Part shown: positions 17,249-25,279 of the stretch, piece after piece
Layout: each line of letters begins with the position of its first letter
Position numbering within the stretch: the first letter of the stretch is position 1
Origin: Oscillospiraceae bacterium
Lineage (GTDB): Bacteria > Bacillota_A > Clostridia > Oscillospirales > Ruminococcaceae
Assembly (NCBI GenBank): GCA_017829075.1
Contig: JAGAJA010000100.1
Location: 1-42,428, forward strand
Length of the DNA: 42,428 bases
Reading direction: 5' to 3'
Program-made: the position numbers and the translations under genes
Notes under the pieces: model-generated
Seen by the model: the letters and a program-made list of their open reading frames with translations, nothing else
What the model was told of the DNA's origin: nothing
Databases searched by the model: none

Positions 17249-18142
17249 ATGTACGATAATTTTGAAGAACTTCTGAAAGTCACCCGGGAACGCAAGATAC
17301 CTATATGGAAAGCGGTGCTCGAGGAAGAATCCCAGCTGAGCGAATCCGGCGAATCAGAAATAATCATGGAATTTCAGCGCAGATTTGCAATAATGGAGAC
17401 TTCTGTAAAAAAAGCACTGGAGCATCCTCAGCCCACAGTCGCGAACCTTATCTCCGGCTTTTCCGCACAGCAGTGGGGATATGCAAATTCTGGCAAGACA
17501 ATAAGCGGCGGTCTGATAAACCGCGTGATGGCGTATGCGCTTTCGGGAATAGAAGTCAACGCCTCAATGGGGCGTATCTGCGCGGCGCCGACTGCAGGAT
17601 CCTGCGGAATACTTCCCGCCGTGCTGGTGGGAATGCGGGACGAATATGGGCTGGACAGCGATACGGTGATACACGGGCTGATCACCGCTGCGGGAATCGG
17701 GTCAGTCATAACCCAGAACGCAACAGTAGCCGGAGCGGAGGGAGGCTGTCAGGCTGAGTGCGGCGCAGCTGCGGCGATGGCGGCAGCTGCAGCCGTGGAA
17801 ATGACAGGGCATCCCCCGGCGGACGCCCTCAGCGCATTCTCTATAGCGATGGTGAACATGATGGGTCTTGTCTGCGACCCGCTTGCAGGACTTGTGCAGA
17901 TCCCCTGCGCGCAGCGTAATGCTTCCCAGGCTGTGAACGCGCTCATCAGCGCCGACCTCGCAATAGGCGGCATGGTGCTTCCGGTACCGCCCGACCAGGT
18001 TCTGGAAGCGATGCTCCGCACCGGAAGACTGCTCCCGGAATCGCTCCGTGAAACTGCGCAGGGAGGTATCGCCGCAGCTCCTGCCGCAAAAGCGATAGAA
18101 AAGAAGATATTCGGCGAGAGGAAGCTTTCTCGCCGCATGTAA
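17249..18142 (+). CDS. sdaAA: L-serine dehydratase, iron-sulfur-dependent, alpha subunit
   Basis: This is the 297-residue catalytic alpha subunit. It carries the cysteines for the labile [4Fe-4S] cluster: RICAAPTAGSCGILPA in the middle, then GLVCDPLAGLVQIPCAQRN. The alanine-rich helical stretch AECGAAAAMAAAAAVEM is typical of the family. The ATG follows AGGAGG in the end of sdaAB. It is the last gene of the operon and ends just before a hairpin at 18151-18178. Confidence 0.95.
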   Translation: MYDNFEELLKVTRERKIPIWKAVLEEESQLSESGESEIIMEFQRRFAIMETSVKKALEHPQPTVANLISGFSAQQWGYANSGKTISGGLINRVMAYALSGIEVNASMGRICAAPTAGSCGILPAVLVGMRDEYGLDSDTVIHGLITAAGIGSVITQNATVAGAEGGCQAECGAAAAMAAAAAVEMTGHPPADALSAFSIAMVNMMGLVCDPLAGLVQIPCAQRNASQAVNALISADLAIGGMVLPVPPDQVLEAMLRTGRLLPESLRETAQGGIAAAPAAKAIEKKIFGERKLSRRM

Positions 18143-18150
18143 ACAATATT

Positions 18151-18178
18151 ACCCCCGGAATCGTCCGACTCCGGAGGT
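18151..18178. terminator. Hairpin between convergent genes (terminator)
   Basis: ACCCCCGGAATCG (18151-18163) pairs with CGACTCCGGAGGT (18166-18178), with two G-U-compatible positions. It sits between the ends of sdaAA (plus) and the kinase gene (minus). The flanks are only moderately U-rich on both strands, so termination strength is uncertain. Confidence 0.55.
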
Positions 18179-18183
18179 GAATG

Positions 18184-21100
18184 TTATTCTTTAAAAGAAA
18201 TATCGTCAGAGCAGTTGTCGTGAAAATATTGCTGAAACAGCCCGTCAATACCCGTGAACTCTTTTTCAGAGGTAAACTGCGGGGGCATATCTTCGTATAT
18301 ATCAACAATGTCGTTTATGTAAACCGGCGCGTCCGGAGAAGATACCGCTTTTCCGAACAGCTCGGAAAGCTTATCCATGCTTTCCCCATCAGACCGGACA
18401 AACAGTCTCACCAGGTCATCGCTGTACGATTCGGCAAGCTGGATAAAGCAGACGATCAGCTTTGATGAAATATAGTATCTGCAGTATTCATCTGTTTTGC
18501 AGTACGGTGAATAATAGCTGAAAATCGAATTGAAATTATCGGCTATAAGGTCGCATTTCTCCCTCATGGTTCCGTGGTATTCATCTTTCGGATACATTGA
18601 CTCGCTGTCATATTTTCCGCCGATATAATACTCTGCAATAACCCGCATTCCATCTGACATTATTTCAATCGCCGCCTGCTTATCGCCCTTATCCATGTAC
18701 AATTCTGCACAGTCGCAGATCTTTCCGGCATATTCATAGGGCAGTATCCCGTTTTCCTTCACAATACTGAAATACCTGCGAAGACACCTGATTTTAACAT
18801 CGCTGTCTTCCGAATATTTACACGCTTTTCCCCACAAGTCTGCGGCGTCTTCCGGGGTCATATTTTCAGATTCCGAATCAGCCAAGCAGAAGATATCACA
18901 TTTCTGCTTGTATTCCTCCCTTGCTTCATATGACAGCAGATATCTGGATAATTTGTAATAGACCTTGTTCAGCAAAACAGGTTCAATAGTGCCGGGTGCT
19001 GCGCCGTCAACTATCGCTTTTGCTATCCTGCCGTTCTTTTCGCAGATGTCTTCGTGGGTCAGTGCGCATTCCGCCCTGAATAAATACGCCAGCGCTTTAT
19101 ATCCGACCAGTCCATATTTTTCGCTGTTATCAGTCAGATAGTCAAAGATAGCGCCGAAGCTGAGTTTATTGAAGACGATATATTCATATAAAAAAGGAAT
19201 CGCCTCAGCCGGTCCCATGCTTTTATCTGAATATTCAACTACAAAGCTGCTGTAAACAGGATCAAGCTCGTGGTACACATATTCAGCGCTGTTTTCTTCA
19301 TATAAGGACTCGCACATGTTCCAGTATTCATTTTTTCTGACTGTATCGTTTTCGCAGAGATAAAGAAGATAGTAAGCGCCGGTCTCCTGCTGAAACGACA
19401 CTGTATCCCCGCTTTCAGGATTTATCATTTCACTGCACAGCTCAGGGATATCATCAGTAAACCCGCACCTGTACAGCGAATAAGCAAGCAGCAGCCTGGA
19501 TTCTGGGCGATCGTCCGCTGCGAATAATTTACCGGCATAGTTCAGCGCCGTTTCAGGTTCGCTGTGAAGCAGGAGAGCATTTATAATTCCCGCAGTATTA
19601 TTAAAGGTTATTCCATTTCGGGAAATATCGGAATCGTAAGCCGAAACGGCGCTTTCATACTCGCCGAAGGATAGCATTTCATATCCCCTGACCCACTCGC
19701 CCCCATCGCTTACGAAAGGCTCGTCCTCATCGCTGTCATCAGTTTCAGCCGACTGCTTCTTATACTCCGTGATAAGCCCCAGATATTTTTCGGACAGTTC
19801 CATGTCGCACATATTTTTTTCCTGGGATATAAACAGATCATCTTCACCGCTGCGGGTCTTTTCCGAATAGAAATTCCTGATTTGTCTCAGCAGCGATATC
19901 TTATCATTGATGGCGATGGCACCGTCTCCCGCAATAAAATCGGCAGCTTTTTGCAGCAGCGATGAGCCGTATTCAAGCGCGCCACTGATGCTGTCGTCAT
20001 CATCAAAAACAATGCTGTCGCTGACTTTATCGTGAATAAGCCAAGCGACGTCAACCAGGTCGTTTGCATAGGTCAGTGGATCGTCAGCCTTTTCCGCCAG
20101 TTCTGCTATTATTCTGCACGAATAAACAATTTTTCGAAGCGGTTCGCAGCTGTCGGTATCATTCATAAAGTCCATCACTGCGTCATCAAGGCCGATGATA
20201 TGAATTCTGAAAAAATGAATATTTTTCCTGATTTTCATGCCTTCGATCGTGTTGTCGCAGCATTTTTCCGCCTCGTCCAGAAGTTCTTCAACTATATCGT
20301 CATCGGCAAGCTGTTCATCTGAAAGGTTCTTTCCATAGTTCAGCAGAAGCGCTGCGTAGTTGTTATCGCTCCCGTTTATTCTGTCAACAAATTCATTGAC
20401 TATATGATTTCTCATATTACTATCTATGATATTTTCGATTTCTTCAACGCAGTATGCAGCCATTCCGCGGGTAATCTCCGGACAGCATGCAGAATCCGGG
20501 TGCAGGTTATTATAGACAAGATCCATTACGACCTGGTGCAGCGCTATTTTCCCAGTGGTGCTGTCGCAGCGCACCCAGCCTGATTTTATAAGTCTTTGCA
20601 GTGCTTCCCTGTTACCCGGAAAAGCGCAGAACTTTCCCAGGAATTTATCACACGAGATGATTATTCCGCCCATAAGCGAAAGGCTTCCGAGGAGTTCCTC
20701 CTCTTTGTCGGAAAAATGAGAGAGATCAAAAAGCGCAAGAAGATGCCTGTTGACATTATCCATGCGGTGCTTCCCGTCTTTTCGCTGCTTTATTCTGAGC
20801 GCGTCATCTGCTGATGTTACCCCATATTTTGTATGAAGCTCATCAAGAAACGCTGATGGCTTCATTTCGGAATCCCTGAGATACTTTGCCATCAATTCGA
20901 CAGTCATTGTGTGGCGTTCCAGCAGTTCTATGATATCTGCAATGCATTCCTGCTCTCGTTCGTCATAGAGATTCCGGTTGTATGATCTAAACAGGTTCAG
21001 TGCGTCGCCGATATCGTCAAAGCTGTCAACATATATCTGCTCGTAATTGTAATCGGAATAGTCCTCGCGAGTAGTTATGATAAATCTGCACCTGCATTTC

Positions 21101-22425
21101 AGAAGTATGTCCAGGTCATCATCTGAACTTACGTCAAAGTTATCGAGGATTATCATATCCTGCTCAGTGAGCACCGATCTCAGCGCTTTTAATTTACGCT
21201 CAAAATACTCCCGGCTGTCCTCACCGGGATCCGGTTCGCAGTCGGTTATCTGAATTTCAGAATTTATCGTGCTTTCTATCGACTGGCTGAAATGACAGAA
21301 TAATATCCGATTGGACTTATCAGAATTTAAATATGCGTATTTTTTAGCAAGCTCCGTTTTTCCTATTCCGCCTATTCCCGACAGAAATACGACATGATTC
21401 GCGCTAAATGCTTCATCGATTTTCCGGAGTTCATTTTCTCTCCCGACAAAGTTCGCAGAATCATATGCAAAATTACTTATCACCTGAAACCCGCTCAGGT
21501 CTGACAGCTTTTTCAATTCATCAAGTGAACTTATCAGTTCATCGTCTCGCTTAAAGCGGGCTGCCGGAGATATCGCAAGCGTTTTTGCAAAGAACCGTGA
21601 CAGTTTCCTGAAAAACAACGGCTGATATCTCTCGTCCGGGAAAACAATGCCCGATATGTCAGCGTTCCCGTGCAGCGAGACCGCCTCCGGAATACGGCCG
21701 AAAAGTTTCCAGTAAATCAGCGCACCGACTGAATAGAAATCCGAGCAGGCATTGATATCCCCATACCGCAGATTCCTGACCTCCGGCGCAGCATAGTCCT
21801 CCGAGCAGGAAATGAATGTGCGCCCGCTGTGAAGTTCATCCAGCGACACGACAGAATCCAGGTCAAACAGCACTATATGCTCCCTGGTTTCCGGGATAAT
21901 AAACATATTTTCCGGCTTGACATCGAGGTGCAGAAATCCGTTTTCGTGGTATTTTTTTAGCACCCTTGCCAGCGAAAGCACGCGTGTGATAACAGAGTTT
22001 GCGCTGTCGTCGGCTTCGTTGCTGTAGTCCATGCCCTCAACGCTGCGCATAACGATATATTCAGTCCCGTTGAAGCTGAATAATTCAGATGAATCAATGG
22101 TGGAATTGGTCGCGCCCTGCATATTTCTTATTTCCTGATTCAGCGAGAAGACCTGTTCAAAACGCCCGATATAATACTGAAAACCCGCCGTACTCTCAGC
22201 CGGCACGGACAGCGACCCGCCAGTTAAACGCGTTATACCCAGATATGCCGGAAAGCACTCTTTCAGGCGTACTATCTGCGTAATGCCATGCGTTATTCTT
22301 TCTGCACTGTAAACTATACAGCTGCCGCCGCGTCCGAGTTCATCGCCGATGACGAACTCGTTTCCGTTCAGATTCAGTTTTGTTCCCGAAGCCAGAGACT
22401 GGCGGTCGTCAAACATGTTATTCAT
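18184..22425 (-). CDS. Ser/Thr protein kinase-STAND NTPase-repeat protein
   Basis: This is a 1,413-residue multidomain protein. Residues ~20-300 are a Hanks-type kinase: glycine loop GRGGSCIVY (31-39), catalytic loop HLDVKPEN (166-173), FDLD in place of DFG (187-190), and APE (213-215). Residues ~326-560 are a STAND/NB-ARC-like NTPase: FVGRENEL, Walker A SGIGGIGKTE (349-358), Walker B MIILDNFD (424-431), and TTRED (451-455). The remaining ~800 residues are acidic, helix-rich and probably TPR-like. There is no signal peptide or membrane segment. The start overlaps the upstream HTH gene by 8 bases. The architecture resembles kinase-STAND signalling or conflict proteins; the trigger and target are unknown. 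Confidence 0.85.
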   Translation of the reverse strand: MNNMFDDRQSLASGTKLNLNGNEFVIGDELGRGGSCIVYSAERITHGITQIVRLKECFPAYLGITRLTGGSLSVPAESTAGFQYYIGRFEQVFSLNQEIRNMQGATNSTIDSSELFSFNGTEYIVMRSVEGMDYSNEADDSANSVITRVLSLARVLKKYHENGFLHLDVKPENMFIIPETREHIVLFDLDSVVSLDELHSGRTFISCSEDYAAPEVRNLRYGDINACSDFYSVGALIYWKLFGRIPEAVSLHGNADISGIVFPDERYQPLFFRKLSRFFAKTLAISPAARFKRDDELISSLDELKKLSDLSGFQVISNFAYDSANFVGRENELRKIDEAFSANHVVFLSGIGGIGKTELAKKYAYLNSDKSNRILFCHFSQSIESTINSEIQITDCEPDPGEDSREYFERKLKALRSVLTEQDMIILDNFDVSSDDDLDILLKCRCRFIITTREDYSDYNYEQIYVDSFDDIGDALNLFRSYNRNLYDEREQECIADIIELLERHTMTVELMAKYLRDSEMKPSAFLDELHTKYGVTSADDALRIKQRKDGKHRMDNVNRHLLALFDLSHFSDKEEELLGSLSLMGGIIISCDKFLGKFCAFPGNREALQRLIKSGWVRCDSTTGKIALHQVVMDLVYNNLHPDSACCPEITRGMAAYCVEEIENIIDSNMRNHIVNEFVDRINGSDNNYAALLLNYGKNLSDEQLADDDIVEELLDEAEKCCDNTIEGMKIRKNIHFFRIHIIGLDDAVMDFMNDTDSCEPLRKIVYSCRIIAELAEKADDPLTYANDLVDVAWLIHDKVSDSIVFDDDDSISGALEYGSSLLQKAADFIAGDGAIAINDKISLLRQIRNFYSEKTRSGEDDLFISQEKNMCDMELSEKYLGLITEYKKQSAETDDSDEDEPFVSDGGEWVRGYEMLSFGEYESAVSAYDSDISRNGITFNNTAGIINALLLHSEPETALNYAGKLFAADDRPESRLLLAYSLYRCGFTDDIPELCSEMINPESGDTVSFQQETGAYYLLYLCENDTVRKNEYWNMCESLYEENSAEYVYHELDPVYSSFVVEYSDKSMGPAEAIPFLYEYIVFNKLSFGAIFDYLTDNSEKYGLVGYKALAYLFRAECALTHEDICEKNGRIAKAIVDGAAPGTIEPVLLNKVYYKLSRYLLSYEAREEYKQKCDIFCLADSESENMTPEDAADLWGKACKYSEDSDVKIRCLRRYFSIVKENGILPYEYAGKICDCAELYMDKGDKQAAIEIMSDGMRVIAEYYIGGKYDSESMYPKDEYHGTMREKCDLIADNFNSIFSYYSPYCKTDEYCRYYISSKLIVCFIQLAESYSDDLVRLFVRSDGESMDKLSELFGKAVSSPDAPVYINDIVDIYEDMPPQFTSEKEFTGIDGLFQQYFHDNCSDDISFKE

Positions 22426-23722
22426 TATCTTCTCCAGTATCAGAAATATCAGAAATAAAATTCCCGAGGAAAGTCAGCGGAAATTCCCAAGTAGCGGAAT
22501 ACATAAATAACCAGTCAAACGGATTCCCGGCAAACAATTCCGAATATCCGCATTTTAAAAGCAAAGCGTTCATCTCGTCTACAAATGCTGTGTAAAGTTC
22601 TTTCTTCGTCATTTCGCCGTCTGAGCTTATGTCCAGCGAAATCGCTTTTTTGTTGTTCTTTCGCTCATACTGAATGATTTCCTCCTGGCACCAGAAATGC
22701 ACGAATTTCAGAAAAACAAGTGCTTTTCTGACAGAAATATATGATGCATTCCTGCTGTCGTCAAGTATATCGGACAGGCTCTTTTTGTTAGGGAATGACT
22801 TCCTTACGGCGTCCGGAATGTTCTTCATTTCAGCGGATTTTTTGGTTATTCCCTGCACGGTGCCCATAACAGTCTTCAGCAGAAAATCAACAGAATCAAG
22901 CTGCAGACCAGTGAAAATATCCTCCGGGCTGTATGGTGTATAATACTTCCAGTGTATCAGCGGGCTGCTGTGAGACAGGTATTCTTCTACACCGCTGCCT
23001 GACTTCATGCATTTTCTTACCATCTCGTCCGCTTCGCGGCATTTCTCGTCCTGCAACATACTCCGAAGCTTCCTGATCTCGTCTTTTGCTGTTATATTCC
23101 ATTTTTCGAAAATGCCAGCGTTAGAATTGATATAATCGACAAGCTGTTCCGGTGTGGTCAGGCAGTCGGTCTCCTGTCTGATGCGATGAGTCATGACGTT
23201 TCTGGAAGTTTCCGCAGTGCCCGGCTTTAAGCTTTTTATCATCGACAGCGCAGTGCTGTAGTCGAATCCGTGGATCATGCAGAATTTATAGATCAGATCA
23301 TTCGGCCGGTGATAATCAAAGCATTTTGAAAAATAGACGTGCTCAAAGAACCACACCGTATCGTCAGCGCCCGCATGAAGCGCAAAGCATAGCTGATACA
23401 TCTTTTCTCTGCTTCCTTCGTTTGCCGGGTCCGGGGCTCGTTTCCCCGAGACCCAGTCTTTCACGGTCGATGGAGTTATTGCAACATTGATTTTCGAGAA
23501 CTGTTCCAGTATATAGTCAGCTTTAGCGGAAATCTCCTCGCCGCCGGCGTATCCGCATCTGCCCATAAATTCGTTCAAGCCATCGCTGAAGCTGCGCCAG
23601 TAACTGCTATCCGTCATCAGGTCGATTGCTTCATCAGTGTCTTTGGAAGATTCATCGGATACGCCGGATCTGTTTGCGCAATAACCGATGTCTTCGTTCA
23701 TAAGCTTTGTATATTCGCCCAT
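22418..23722 (-). CDS. Unknown protein with probable N-terminal HTH, kinase-STAND partner
   Basis: This 434-residue protein belongs to no family I recognise by name. Residues ~65-125 (AITPSTVKDWVSGKRAPDPA then a helical stretch) look like an XRE/Cro-type helix-turn-helix with the usual choice-of-gene helix around STVKDW. The rest is predicted mostly helical, with no membrane segment and no catalytic motif I can name. It starts at ATG 23722 behind AAAGGGGC, is read from a strong promoter, and overlaps the kinase-STAND gene by 8 bases, so the two are made together. It may be the regulator, adaptor or target of that kinase. Confidence 0.75.
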   Translation of the reverse strand: MGEYTKLMNEDIGYCANRSGVSDESSKDTDEAIDLMTDSSYWRSFSDGLNEFMGRCGYAGGEEISAKADYILEQFSKINVAITPSTVKDWVSGKRAPDPANEGSREKMYQLCFALHAGADDTVWFFEHVYFSKCFDYHRPNDLIYKFCMIHGFDYSTALSMIKSLKPGTAETSRNVMTHRIRQETDCLTTPEQLVDYINSNAGIFEKWNITAKDEIRKLRSMLQDEKCREADEMVRKCMKSGSGVEEYLSHSSPLIHWKYYTPYSPEDIFTGLQLDSVDFLLKTVMGTVQGITKKSAEMKNIPDAVRKSFPNKKSLSDILDDSRNASYISVRKALVFLKFVHFWCQEEIIQYERKNNKKAISLDISSDGEMTKKELYTAFVDEMNALLLKCGYSELFAGNPFDWLFMYSATWEFPLTFLGNFISDISDTGEDNE

Positions 23723-23756
23723 TTCGCCAGCCCCTTTTCATGTATTGTATGACTAA

Positions 23757-23785
23757 ATTATACCACGTTCTGAAACAAAATTCAA
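23757..23785 (-). promoter_or_regulatory. Promoter of the HTH/kinase-STAND operon
   Basis: On the minus strand TTGAAT (23785-23780), a 17-bp spacer and TATAAT (23762-23757) with TGG before the -10 (extended -10). It drives leftward transcription 35 bases before the ATG of the HTH gene. Confidence 0.8.
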
Positions 23786-23833
23786 TATTATTTGTAATCA
23801 AATGGTTTTCACAAGCGCAAAAAACCGATGTGA

Positions 23834-23839
23834 TATAAT
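23834..23839 (+). promoter_or_regulatory. -10 element for the divergent unknown gene
   Basis: TATAAT at 23834-23839 lies 35 bases before the TTG start of the rightward gene. No good -35 lies at the proper spacing (TTTTCA or TTCACA would be 20-22 bp away), so the promoter may need an activator, possibly the divergently encoded HTH protein. Confidence 0.45.
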
Positions 23840-23873
23840 CAGACCAGCAAACCAGAAAAGGAGATGGTGCAGA

Positions 23874-24416
23874 TTGGAAAACACAGATTTGGCTGAAAAG
23901 CAATCACAACTGACGGTCAAAACCGGTATTCTGACTTTACGCACATCTTTGCCGGACTGCGAGCAGGAATGCGCTGAAAAAATACGCAGCATAACCGCTG
24001 CCGCAAGCAAGGCTCCAAACATTATTTCTGTATCCGTCAGCGGAATCAGCAGCGAAAAGTTTGTCTCCTGGGAAACGCTCTACTGCCGAAAATACTCAGC
24101 AGCCCTCGCAAATTCGTTTGCTCTTGGCGCATTGTTTTTCGTGATGCTGTTCCGCAGACCGCCGGAAGATAACGAAATGACGCTCCACCGTCAGATAAAT
24201 TACGGACAGTCCGCTTTCAGCCTTTCGGACAGCTTTGCGGTGACGGCTGACGATTATCTGCGGCATTCGCTTTCAATATCTCCGGTCTGCCGCCATGAGG
24301 CCGGCGAATTATTGAATATCGCTGACAATCTGACAAACAGCACAGGAAAAAATCAGATTCACAACCGCGGATATCCGTCATGGTATAATAGATTCAGAAA
24401 TCAGGAGAGGAGATGA
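23874..24416 (+). CDS. Unknown protein divergent from the kinase-STAND operon
   Basis: This 180-residue protein is of unknown family. I start it at the TTG at 23874 because AAAGGAG lies 10 bases upstream and a TATAAT precedes it; the open frame back to 23802 crosses that promoter. One hydrophobic segment (about residues 78-92, NSFALGALFFVMLF) may be a membrane or core helix. The C-terminal third is polar and ends NRFRNQERR. The stop overlaps the ribosome site of a tiny downstream ORF. Shared intergenic space with the HTH gene suggests a link to that system, but I can assign no role. Confidence 0.5.
   Translation: MENTDLAEKQSQLTVKTGILTLRTSLPDCEQECAEKIRSITAAASKAPNIISVSVSGISSEKFVSWETLYCRKYSAALANSFALGALFFVMLFRRPPEDNEMTLHRQINYGQSAFSLSDSFAVTADDYLRHSLSISPVCRHEAGELLNIADNLTNSTGKNQIHNRGYPSWYNRFRNQERR
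24384..24389 (+). promoter_or_regulatory. Extended -10 promoter before the tiny ORF
   Basis: TGGTATAAT (TATAAT at 24384-24389) is a good extended -10 inside the end of the 180-residue gene. It is placed to give a short transcript starting near 24396 that carries the 13-residue ORF and ends at the terminator at 24505-24549. Confidence 0.5.
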
Positions 24417-24421
24417 ACACA

Positions 24422-24463
24422 ATGGGTGAAGATACTTATATCTGGGACGATGATAGAAACTAA
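24422..24463 (+). CDS. 13-residue acidic peptide ORF
   Basis: A strong ribosome site GGAGAGGAG ends 9 bases before an ATG at 24422 that encodes MGEDTYIWDDDRN and stops at TAA. An in-frame ATG at 24413 would add MNT but sits directly against the ribosome site. Its own extended -10 promoter lies upstream and a strong terminator downstream, so the unit is a complete small gene. The peptide is acidic with one Trp and one Tyr. Function unknown; it could be a signal or regulatory peptide for the neighbouring kinase-STAND system, or a leader. Confidence 0.45.
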   Translation: MGEDTYIWDDDRN

Positions 24464-24504
24464 CATCAGGCTATAATCCCGCGAGTACGATTTAAACCAG
24501 TGTA

Positions 24505-24549
24505 AATGATCCGGAATGCGACTGCTGCCGTTTTCCGGATCATTTTATT
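24505..24549 (+). terminator. Rho-independent terminator
   Basis: AATGATCCGGAA (24505-24516) pairs perfectly with TTCCGGATCATT (24533-24544), a 12-bp stem followed by TTATT on the plus strand. It ends the transcript of the 180-residue gene and the tiny ORF. Confidence 0.8.
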
Positions 24550-24558
24550 AAATCCATT

Positions 24559-24587
24559 TTGAAATGATCTGGAGTTCATGTTATAAT
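24559..24587 (+). promoter_or_regulatory. Sigma-A promoter upstream of the sigma-factor leader
   Basis: TTGAAA (24559-24564), 17-bp spacer, TATAAT (24582-24587). Transcription would start near 24594, about 200 bases before the sigma-factor gene and 75 bases before the palindrome at 24670. Confidence 0.7.
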
Positions 24588-24593
24588 ATCAAT

Positions 24594-24695
24594 ATACTTG
24601 TTCGCTAACATCTGAAAGCGATATCATCTGTTTTGTTGTCCTACATGGCAGTCGGCACGGTTTACTGCGAAAAATTCCCCAGTGGGGAATTTTTT
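24594..24695 (+). ncRNA. Candidate ~100-nt structured RNA or regulated leader
   Basis: Between a consensus promoter and a perfect palindrome followed by six T residues lie about 100 bases with no good ORF. They can form three stems: TCGCT/AGCGA (near 24602-24621), GCAGT/ACTGC (near 24650-24668), and the 11-bp TTCCCC-AGT-GGGGAA stem with a U-run. This is the form of an independent small RNA, or of an attenuated leader for the sigma-factor gene. I recognise no known RNA family. Confidence 0.35.
24670..24694 (+). promoter_or_regulatory. TTCCCC-AGT-GGGGAA palindrome, copy 1
   Basis: Arms AAAAATTCCCC (24670-24680) and GGGGAATTTTT (24684-24694) pair perfectly around AGT. The same palindrome occurs at 38377-38394 and 40231-40257, always upstream of a gene and with AGT in the reading direction of that gene. 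Candidate operator, parS-like site, or attenuator; here a T-run on the plus strand also makes it a possible terminator. Confidence 0.7.
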
Positions 24696-24796
24696 CTGCA
24701 CGGAATCAAAAAACATTATATCCGGTGACAAAACACTGCGCAGGATTGTTATATAAGCGAAAGACGTCCTTCATATCCACCAAAAGGAGGGAGAAC

Positions 24797-25279
24797 ATGA
24801 CAAATCAAGATGTGGAAAAATACGTCCGAATGTTTCACACAATGCTGTATCGGCTGGCTTTCAGCTATCTGAGAAACGCCGCAGACGCAGAAGATGTATG
24901 TCAGGAATCATTTATACGTCTGATGAAATATCAGGGGCAATTTCCAGCTGACGAGGATTGCAAGCGCTGGCTTATACGAGTATCCATAAATCTTTCAAAG
25001 AACCTGCTGAAATACCGCAAATCCCATGCGGAACCGATGGACTTTCCTTATAGTATCGCAGATGAGACCGCGGTACAAACTCCCCAAAACGAACTGGTTC
25101 AAGTGATAAAACAAATGCCTCCGGAATACTCAGCGGTGATACATCTGTTTTACTATGAGGGTTACACGGCAAAGGAAGTCGCGCAGATACTTGGTATCAG
25201 CGTGACTGCGGTTACATTTCGACTGTCGCGGGGGCGCAGGAGGTTAAAAATACTGCTGACAGAGGAGGAACAGATATGA
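24797..25279 (+). CDS. ECF-type RNA polymerase sigma-70 factor
   Basis: This is a 160-residue ECF sigma factor. Region 2 is recognisable as MLYRLAFSYLRNAADAEDVCQESFIRLMKY (residues ~15-44), and region 4 as PPEYSAVIHLFYYEGYTAKEVAQILGISVTAVTFRLSRGRRRL (~105-150). There is no N-terminal extension or accessory domain. The ATG at 24797 follows AGGAGG; the open frame back to 24725 has no ribosome site. It overlaps the anti-sigma gene by 4 bases. A GTGACA/TATATA-like element ~50 bases upstream may be an autoregulated promoter. Confidence 0.93.
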   Translation: MTNQDVEKYVRMFHTMLYRLAFSYLRNAADAEDVCQESFIRLMKYQGQFPADEDCKRWLIRVSINLSKNLLKYRKSHAEPMDFPYSIADETAVQTPQNELVQVIKQMPPEYSAVIHLFYYEGYTAKEVAQILGISVTAVTFRLSRGRRRLKILLTEEEQI

